A stretch of DNA of 64,000 nt from Amorphochlora amoebiformis (lineage: Eukaryota > Cercozoa > Chlorarachniophyceae), in contig BAAHQB010000005.1 of the NCBI GenBank assembly GCA_054601695.1, forward strand, positions 1,178,001 through 1,242,000, in the 5' to 3' direction. The notes beneath the pieces were generated by a model. That model made no database searches and was not told the origin of the DNA. It was given only the letters and a program-made list of their open reading frames with translations. Made by a program: the position numbers and the translations under genes. Positions 1-64,000 of this stretch are shown here, piece after piece. Within the stretch, counting starts at the first letter, position 1. The number at the start of each line of letters is the position of its first letter.

Positions 1-44
1 TACATATATTCACGCCATAGATGTACATATTGATACGTAAATAA

Positions 45-79
<35 letters not shown>

Positions 80-189
80 TATATGTGTATATCTAATATA
101 TATATATATATATATATACATATATAATATATGTATATATTTCTACATATATAAATATATTGTGTATTCATATGTGCATACATTAATAC

Positions 190-257
<68 letters not shown>

Positions 258-309
258 CTATAATATACAAGAATACATGTGTGAAAGTGTATAATATACA
301 AGTATTTAC

Positions 310-417
310 CAGTGCTTTTAGCTGTCTACTCGTGTAATAGTGGCCGTCGGAGGAATTGAGGCTTACAAGCTTGGGAAAACTAGGACTCTCCATCCTAAAG
401 CCCTGATAAATGTTTAC

Positions 418-510
<93 letters not shown>

Positions 511-516
511 CATATA

Positions 517-553
<37 letters not shown>

Positions 554-644
554 TATATATGGACATGTATTTGCATATTTGACATGTATCATACTCTTAT
601 GATATATATATATATAAATAAATAAATGAATATATATTTATGTA

Positions 645-703
<59 letters not shown>

Positions 704-1143
704 ATATGTATACGTATATGTATATATATATATATATGTATACATACATATATACATATATGTATATATATATATAATATATATATATATATTATATATA
801 TATATATATATTATATATAATATATACCTATATATATATATTTACATATATGTATATACATTATATATATGTCATCTTATATGCATATATTATATTATAT
901 ATGTACTGTAATAGTATATTATATGATATGATCTGTATTGCATTATATTAGATTGTATTTTACACATACGTATGCATCACTTTACCTGGTCATCAGACAG
1001 GTGTAGATGAACTGTATTTAACCTATGAATTATATTTATATATATAATTTATGTATATTTATGTGTGTATATATAAGTCGTTATATATATATATATATCT
1101 TTACATATATATATATAGGTTTATATATATATATATTATATAT

Positions 1144-1175
<32 letters not shown>

Positions 1176-1340
1176 GTTGTATACGTATAAATATATAGGA
1201 ATATATATATATATATATATATAGTATATTTATATATATATACACATACATATTTATATATTTATACATATGTACATATAAATAATACATACATGTATAC
1301 ATATATATACACACATCACATATGTATATATATATATGTG

Positions 1341-1373
<33 letters not shown>

Positions 1374-1433
1374 GTAAGTTATGTAGATTGATGATAATAC
1401 ACTGATATGTCAAGGTTCCTTTATATATATATT

Positions 1434-1476
<43 letters not shown>

Positions 1477-1715
1477 GTAGGTATATATACATTATATATT
1501 TATGTGTATATGTTTCTGTACTTGTACATATATGTATATATATATTTATATATATATTACACACACATAGTATATATATAAATACAAATATTTATACACA
1601 TACACACACACACACACATATATATATGTATATATATATGTATATATATATATATATATATACATATACATGTATATATATATATTTACATTTATAAATA
1701 TACTATGTGTGTGTA

Positions 1716-1802
<87 letters not shown>

Positions 1803-2774
1803 CAATATCTCCATATTACTTGACAGTTGCACAGGCGTTAATAATACGAGGAAGGATATCCACGTCCATGAAATGTCGCCTTGAATTAGTGTTGGGGTTG
1901 GGGTTGGATCCCATTGAGTTGATGTGGGTCAAGTGCAGCGTATATGTCTACATGTGTATTATTTTCATTCATGTTATATCTTACACAGTATCGACAAGGA
2001 GACCCCTCCAGGCAAATCTTGGAAAGTCTCTTATCTCAACCTAAATGATGTCAGGATTAGACTAGGACTAGGGCTAGGGCTAGGGCTAGGTTTGAGGTTG
2101 GGGTTAGATTAGGTAGTCAGGTTTTTAAACATAATCTAAATTTCAAATCAGACAAGTTTTAAACCCTACCCTATCCCTACCCCTCACCGCTGCAACAACG
2201 TATTCTGGAGCAGTTTGTGTGGGTCCTGCTGAGTCTAGATTCCTGTTGGGTTAGGTTAGGTTTAGGATTAAAGCTAGGGTTATGATTTGGGTAAGGGATA
2301 GATGTTAGGGCAAGTGGAGATAGAATTAAGATTAGATTACGCTCGCTTGGGGAGTATAAGTTGTATTAGGGTGGCTAGCGCCCTCATAACTCCCGAGTAG
2401 GAATTCGCTGTGATGTCACACTTCCGACTAGGTGAAGTAAGGGTTAGGATGGGGTGAGGGTTAACGTTAGGGTTTTGGATTTATGGTTAGGCTGACGGGT
2501 TGACACGGAGATAGTATGTCTCATTTGCGTAGAGTTGGGGTATCTCCTTGGGTTTGCATTCGGGGCATGAAACGAACACCTAGAGGAACATGATACATAT
2601 ACACAAGTATTCTATATGTGTAATTATATATACTGTTATATATATATAATGTATGTATATATATATATGTGTATATATGTTGTATATCTTATGGGCATCT
2701 ATGTGGATGTATACCTTTTATTCACAAACATATAATATATATCATATCTATTATATATATATATATATATATAT

Positions 2775-2810
<36 letters not shown>

Positions 2811-3329
2811 TATATATAGGTATATATAGAGATATATTATATACCCTCCCTCTCCCTCTCTTCCTCTAATCTCACTCCTTCTCCATCCATCCACACACTC
2901 TCTCTCGACCGTGAATTTCGAAGATTTTGACTTATGACACGTGCCCTTTGGATGACAGATCTCCTTCTCACTGGGGTTCCTGGAAAGCGGGTTCAGGAAG
3001 GATTAGAGGGCTAGGGATGTAGTTTGGAGCTTGGACTTTTGAGATAGTACCCTCTGATGTGCAGGGGGATCCCAGTAAATTTATACGTCATTTCAGTGAA
3101 CCTGACGATTAGGTTTAAGATAATTAGGTTAAGACGAGGGTTGTGGGCGAGCTAAGGTTCAGGTCAGCGGGAAGGTTTGTCTCTACCAAGAAAACGCTGG
3201 ATCTAGCCCTCTAGTTTTGGGCCCCGACTCCAAGAGCTTATGGGTTAGGGTGAGGGTGAATTGTGCTATATTAGTGTTTAACAGGAAAATCACCAGATTT
3301 GCGGTCAACAGGGGCCAATCTTGTTCATC
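310..3329 (-). CDS. GH20 beta-N-acetylhexosaminidase (partial, 3' end outside window)
   Basis: Lysosomal or secreted hexosaminidases of family GH20 remove terminal N-acetylhexosamine from glycans. Exons on the minus strand, in order: 3329-3294, 3202-3187, 3101-3051, 2979-2910, 2579-2497, 2427-2341, 2242-2200, 2040-1985, 1879-1820, 1011-986, 402-310. Phase carries through all joins except two. The exon after 1879-1820 seems to be a missing mini-exon, since HLHLSDDQ should be preceded by about four residues such as K-x-N-V. The link 3329-3294 to 3202-3187 is also uncertain. Family landmarks seen: [20 protein letters not shown] (substrate-domain end), [53 protein letters not shown]. The catalytic Asp-Glu pair of the family would lie further downstream, beyond position 310. 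No signal peptide exon was found in the TA-rich 3330-4588. Introns hold degenerate TTAGGG repeats. Confidence 0.85.
2050..2500. repeat. Degenerate TTAGGG/GGGCTA repeats in GH20 introns
   Basis: GGGCTAGGGCTAGGG (2068-2090), GGTTAGGTTAGG (2250) and further variants fill the introns between GH20 exons 2579-2497, 2427-2341, 2242-2200 and 2040-1985. Similar isolated units occur at 10020-10085, 33970-34050 and 58890-58965. Confidence 0.85.
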
Positions 3330-3428
3330 CTGCAAAAGTCTGGAAGATTACATATATTGAAATTATGTCTGCATGCAATCAGGATATGTATATATAATAT
3401 GCATTTTATATATATATATATATATATA

Positions 3429-3513
<85 letters not shown>

Positions 3514-3825
3514 TGATATACGTACAAATCTTCCATACTATATATATTCTTATATAATATATATTAATGTACACACACATATATATATATATACATACAT
3601 ATATATATATATATATTCATATATTCATATATGTACAGATATGGTATATATCTGTGTATAATTTGTACATGTGTACATACACATACAGAATATCTTACGT
3701 ATATATATATATGTGTGTGTGAGTGTGTGTACATATATATATATATATATATATGCATTGTGTATAGGAATATGTATATATATATATTATATATATGTAT
3801 ATAACATATATATATATATATGTAC

Positions 3826-3902
<77 letters not shown>

Positions 3903-3933
3903 CACACAAATACAAGTATATACATAATGTATA

Positions 3934-3980
<47 letters not shown>

Positions 3981-4051
3981 ATATTTATATACAATGTGTA
4001 TACAACACACACGCATGTATATATTATACCCCTATATATATATTTATATAT

Positions 4052-4089
<38 letters not shown>

Positions 4090-4124
4090 CATACACATAT
4101 ACTTATATCTATACATTTATGTAT

Positions 4125-4254
<130 letters not shown>

Positions 4255-4357
4255 ATATATATATGTATGTATATATATATATATGTAATATGTGTGTGTG
4301 TGTATAAATATACATTATATACACACACACATATATATATATATATATGTACATAAA

Positions 4358-4399
<42 letters not shown>

Positions 4400-4491
4400 G
4401 TAACGTGAATAAATACACACACACACAATGTATAAATACCTATGTATATATACACAAACACACACACACACACACACCATGTATATATATA

Positions 4492-4529
<38 letters not shown>

Positions 4530-4588
4530 ATATATTTATATGTGCATATTTACATGTTTTTACATGAATATTTCGAACATACGTGGAA

Positions 4589-5411
4589 TTACCTAACCTC
4601 CCTTGGCAACGGCACCAACTGGGACGTAGCATAATCCTTTCCGCTCTCCACCTCTTGCCCTTCGACAGGCAGAAACATCCCCCATGTGGACTTCGACGTC
4701 GTCGTAGACTGTGATATCGGTGTTGCAGCCGTTGACGTAGACAAAGAAGACTTCAGAGCCTTGATTTCTGTTTGGGAAGCTTCGAGCTGGGAAGAAGAGG
4801 GCTAGAATTTAAAGGAGATTGGGGTTGGTTTATTAAGGAAGGAAGAAATTTAGGAAGGAAAGAAGGGAAGTTTATGGATCTGCTAGTTATGTTACAAGGT
4901 GAGACTGGCTTGCCTTACTTGGGATGAGAGGTGATTGTTGGTTCGCCTGAGGTCATGTAGTTCATCGCTAAGGGCATCGACTGCACTGTTACAATTGTTC
5001 AGGTTCAGGATGGGAAAGGGAAGAGGAGGTGGATATCAGTGGACTACAAATCGATACTCTGCGCACGGAACGTGGAAGGTTCAACATTATTCCTAATCCA
5101 AGTCTCCTACCATCTCATCGCACATCCTTACAAAATACACCCTTACCCTTTGTGCTAACTAGAAAATCCACCCAGTCATCCCAACAGATGTGATCTTACC
5201 TAGGTGTGAGGGCCTCTTTTCTTCTTTCGTTCTGCTCTTTCCCCCACCCCGCTAATGTTCGAAATCCCACGAAGATTCCCAACGCTGCGATCATTCCGAG
5301 GATATATCTTTGCCTGGACATGCGGGCCGAGCCTCTGACGTTGCCTTTGACCATGACTGTGGCCAGTCGTGAGACACTCTTGACACCCCTGACACGTGTT
5401 TGAAGACTCAT
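4589..5411 (-). CDS. Small single-pass membrane protein with coiled/low-complexity tail, unrecognised
   Basis: Three exons, 5411-5200, 4985-4919 and 4786-4589, join in phase (AG+T, then phase 0) and end in TAA, giving about 158 residues. A hydrophobic segment, YILGMIAALGIFVGFRTLAG, is followed by a charged stretch (KEQNERRKEAL), a short helical segment (DALSDELHDLRRTNNHL) and an S/T-rich tail. The start is uncertain. ATG 5411 gives an Arg-rich leader of 30 residues that could be an organelle-targeting peptide. ATG 5321 would start directly before the membrane segment and give 128 residues. I do not recognise the family; size and topology resemble small mitochondrial inner-membrane subunits or assembly factors, but that is a guess. 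Its start lies head to head with the dioxygenase gene. Confidence 0.7.
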
Positions 5412-5434
5412 GACACACGCGTGTGACACAGCAG
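5412..5434. promoter_or_regulatory. Divergent promoter core between small membrane protein and HPPD genes
   Basis: Only 23 bp separate the outermost possible ATGs. The segment carries ACACGCGTGTGACACAG, and TGAC/TGACA words continue to the left (about 5349-5411) into the start of the minus gene. If that gene starts at the inner ATG 5321, the whole block 5322-5434 would be non-coding. The same motif recurs at 41391-41405 in another divergent pair. Confidence 0.55.
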
Positions 5435-22367
<16,933 letters not shown>

Positions 22368-22851
22368 GGGCGCCAACGAAAGTCTTGAACGCGCGTCAAG
22401 GTTTCGATTCGAATATGCCCTTGGTCACTAATCGAGAATGTTAATATTATGGTGAAACCGCCTATACAATGTGAGGGAGAAAAGCCGAAAAGAATTATTT
22501 AATTTATCGGCAAGCTTCACCGAATTATTTATACTTTTGGCCAATGGGTCCCGAACCCCCGAGGCCGCGCCTAGTTTTTTCTCCACATACGCCACGGCTC
22601 TGTCTCATGCTCCATCCAACACACCTAGATTGACTCAATAATGCATTTCATATCTTAATTCTTTTTTCTTCCTTGCAGATATTTCTGGAAGCCGAAAACT
22701 TTAGTGTGATATATTTCACCCGGGCTGGTCAAATATTTTCATCCGAATACCATCCAAACCACATATATATCGTGTTTCGAATTTTCAGACTCTTCATAGC
22801 GTTTCTTCTCCCACTCTATCCACCCAATTTTAACCATATCTCCTCCAGGCA
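22368..22851. promoter_or_regulatory. Divergent intergenic region between SAS-6 and small membrane protein
   Basis: 484 bp without TA arrays or telomere-like repeats. It lacks the TGACA cluster of the other two divergent spaces. A CCAATGGG word lies near 22540, and there is a GC-rich stretch ending near 22570. Promoter function follows only from gene orientation. An open stretch from 22673 is not supported as coding. Confidence 0.45.
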
Positions 22852-25491
<2,640 letters not shown>

Positions 25492-25521
25492 CGAATAACG
25501 TTAAAACTTCGGTTCATTAAG

Positions 25522-36652
<11,131 letters not shown>

Positions 36653-37139
36653 TTGCATGCATCGTTATATCCCTCTCACGCCTCTCATGTAGGAATAATC
36701 TCAATTTCCCAACTTCTTTATGAATTAGCATATACATACATGTAATTGCAGCCTCTTCTTTATTAAAAGTGTGGTATATAAGTGTATATATATATATACA
36801 TATACTAGATACATAGGTATGTAAATGTATATATCTATATATATATATATATATATGTATATATAATATGTGTATCTGTGTATGTATATATTTATATGAA
36901 TATATACACACACGTATTATATACATATATATATATAATGTATAATATGATCATAAACCTGTATGTTAATATGTATATTGTGTATTGGATTCTAAATGGA
37001 TATACTTCGACAAAAATATGTTTATATAAAAATATTAATTCACAAATATATTTTTAAGTAAATGTATATACATTTAAGTATATGTGTATATTTATGAATG
37101 TATGCGATGCGTATGTGTGTATATGAAAACATTTACATA

Positions 37140-37170
<31 letters not shown>

Positions 37171-37356
37171 GTATTTATACTATTGTCAATATATATATAT
37201 ATATGGGTATGTGTGTGAAAATTTAGTGGTCGAGGCGTTTCGGACGTTATGTCAGGCTCTACTAATTAGAGTATGTGCGAATAGCTATTGTGTAAAGTTA
37301 TTATCATAGATGGTTTAGTCATGAGTATTTCAAGGCCATGCTGTATGCATATCATG

Positions 37357-37415
<59 letters not shown>

Positions 37416-37420
37416 ATGTG

Positions 37421-37451
<31 letters not shown>

Positions 37452-37567
37452 AGTTATATATATATATATATATCTGTAGTTTTTGTTTATATGTACATAT
37501 ATTGTATATATGTTATACGTTATATATATATATATATATGAATATATATATACACATATATCAATAT

Positions 37568-37643
<76 letters not shown>

Positions 37644-38190
37644 CATAGTATCTATGAGTATAATATTAGTACATATATGAAAACGAGTATATTAAGTATT
37701 CATACTAAATTCATATGATGATATGTGATATATTAATTTTATCATAATATATATATATATATGAATTAGCGGCTTGTCTTGGTTACATTGTATCTAGAGT
37801 ATAGCTGTATTGTGATGATAATGTACTCAATTAAATTATTACTAGAGTATTACTAGATTAGTCTCGAGACGTATCGATAAATTAATCTGCTAGAACGCAT
37901 ATGATCATCATGACTCGGAGTTTATGTACACATGCAGCATCGATGCATAGCTTTAGGATTCCCAAAGGCCCACAAGGCGTGTCATTGATACCAGTTCTCA
38001 GTGTCATATATAATATTCAACTTGACCAGATGAACGTACCCCGCCACTGCTAGATATCATGATCACAAATGCAGCTTATATATGAGATGATGGAGAGAGG
38101 ATGCATGGAACTCAACCACTGGATAGGATCACCAATGACGATATCTAGTATCTTAACACATTAGGGGGCATAAGTGCCCGCGCTATATAA
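36653..38190. other. Convergent spacer, partly palindrome-rich
   Basis: This separates the tail ends of the basic coiled protein (+) and the K/E-rich protein (-). The first kilobase is TA array with short unique islands. About 37780-38170 has the same character as the other convergent spacers, with TCTAGAGTA, ATGATCATCATGA, CTCGAGAC, GATATCATGATCAC and GATATCTAGTATC. Confidence 0.6.
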
Positions 38191-41250
<3,060 letters not shown>

Positions 41251-41454
41251 CCTTAGTGACAAATCATGACTCAGCGTGATATTTCTAATATTTCGCACAT
41301 AGTAACGTTGTGACATGTCAACCTGTTCACACGGTGAAGTGTGACTTTGCTGGGTGACTATGGTGACTTCGCGTGACATTCGACAGAGATACACGCGTGA
41401 CACAGGGGGCATCAAAGCGCTATACCCCACTTCCGACGGTGCAGGGGATCGATC
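41251..41454. promoter_or_regulatory. Divergent promoter with TGACA cluster
   Basis: This 204-bp space between the K/E-rich gene and the mitochondrial carrier has about ten GTGAC/TGACA words in either orientation and the block ACACGCGTGACACAG at 41391-41405. It contains no TA array, unlike nearly all other non-coding DNA here. A role as bidirectional promoter is inferred from position and shared motif. Confidence 0.55.
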
Positions 41455-45747
<4,293 letters not shown>

Positions 45748-46417
45748 GCGTAAGCGTTGACCCAGCACTAGCTACCAGTAGCTAGCTTTTGGTTTTAGCT
45801 GTTTGTGTTTCGTTTGAAGAGCGCAACACCGTACGGTAATCTCTAGATGCAGTGCATGTCAAGGATCTTGATTTAGAGCCTTCTCAATATATCATGATTT
45901 ACACTCGGCCCAGCGACTTTAATCCTGACTTTTTGAGGGCGGCCTACTATTACTTATTTTAAACATATACTAGATATAAATATATATATATATATATATA
46001 ACGTAGTAATCATATTTAAATATGGCTTTTTAAAAAATTTGTGATAACTTAATGTAAATTTTTAACGGTAACTCCTAGAACTTAACATTAGAACATCCAA
46101 ATAAATATATAATATATGAATATATATATAGATAACCACACACACTAGACACACACACAGTATCATTGTATATGTATCTGATACTAGATGTGTGTATATA
46201 TATTTTTTATATCTAGTATATGTAATGATATATATATTTATTTGATCGTATAATATCTGATATATATCTAGTATATATATAATCTAGATAATATATATAC
46301 ACACATATTACGTTGTCTCTCATTATACCGTGCATGATCACAGTGATTATAAATCTAACTTAGTGTCACGCCTATGTGAGTAAGTTTCTTCTTTTAATGG
46401 ACTGCGATAAATAAAAA
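45748..46417. other. Convergent spacer, CTAG/TGATCA-rich
   Basis: This lies between the stop codons of the mitochondrial carrier (+) and the low-complexity gene (-). It holds repeated CTAGTATAT/ATCTAGTAT words near 46180-46290, AGCTACCAGTAGCTAGC at 45768-45785 and GCATGATCACAGTGAT near 46332. No open exon was recognised. Confidence 0.55.
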
Positions 46418-51392
<4,975 letters not shown>

Positions 51393-51394
51393 GG

Positions 51395-63988
<12,594 letters not shown>

Positions 63989-64000
63989 CTAGTTTGGTAT

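Noticed and set aside
22673-22850. Open frame MQIFLEAENFSVIYFTRAG as an upstream exon or separate gene.
   Set aside because: It runs in a different frame through the better-supported ATG 22852 exon and has no splice or family support.

Overview
The window is nuclear DNA of a very intron-rich eukaryote, most likely a free-living or flagellate-stage protist. Nearly all genes are split into exons of about 10-170 nt by GT-AG introns, and the introns are filled with (TA)n/(TATG)n/(CA)n microsatellites. The second common filler is degenerate TTAGGG/CCCTAA telomere-type repeat, which lies inside genes and so is not a chromosome end. A SAS-6 gene implies centrioles or flagella. A 4-hydroxyphenylpyruvate dioxygenase (an O2-dependent enzyme) implies an aerobic organism. 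A 300-residue mitochondrial carrier implies mitochondria. I cannot name the lineage. No tRNA, rRNA, CRISPR array or recognisable transposase was seen.

I rebuilt genes by hand: I looked for open segments between an AG acceptor and a GT donor and required the reading phase to carry from exon to exon. Ten gene models result. (1) 310-3329 (-): GH20 beta-N-acetylhexosaminidase, running off the left edge. (2) 4589-5411 (-): small single-pass membrane protein. (3) 5435-17475 (+): 25-exon 4-hydroxyphenylpyruvate dioxygenase with both iron-binding His and the Glu present and an unusual insertion. (4) 19236-22367 (-): SAS-6 in four exons. (5) 22852-25491 (+): about 106-residue single-pass membrane protein. 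(6) 25522-36652 (+): about 361-residue basic coiled protein in 22 exons, unrecognised. (7) 38191-41250 (-): K/E-rich protein. (8) 41455-45747 (+): mitochondrial carrier in seven exons. (9) 46418-51392 (-): low-complexity, probably disordered protein. (10) 51395-63988 (-): large multi-pass membrane protein with a PDZ-like domain, continuing past the right edge.

Intergenic spaces follow gene orientation. Head-to-head pairs are 23-484 bp apart, and two of the three share a TGACA-rich block with the same ACACGCGTG..ACACAG motif. Same-strand neighbours can be 30 bp or even 2 bp apart. The three tail-to-tail spacers are longer and have their own composition, rich in TGATCA, CTAG and TACGTA palindromes.

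The most notable signals are these: exon ends or whole exons duplicated in tandem next to TA tracts; probable GC-AG introns; a short dispersed element that supplies exon sequence to genes on opposite strands; and a shared divergent-promoter motif.
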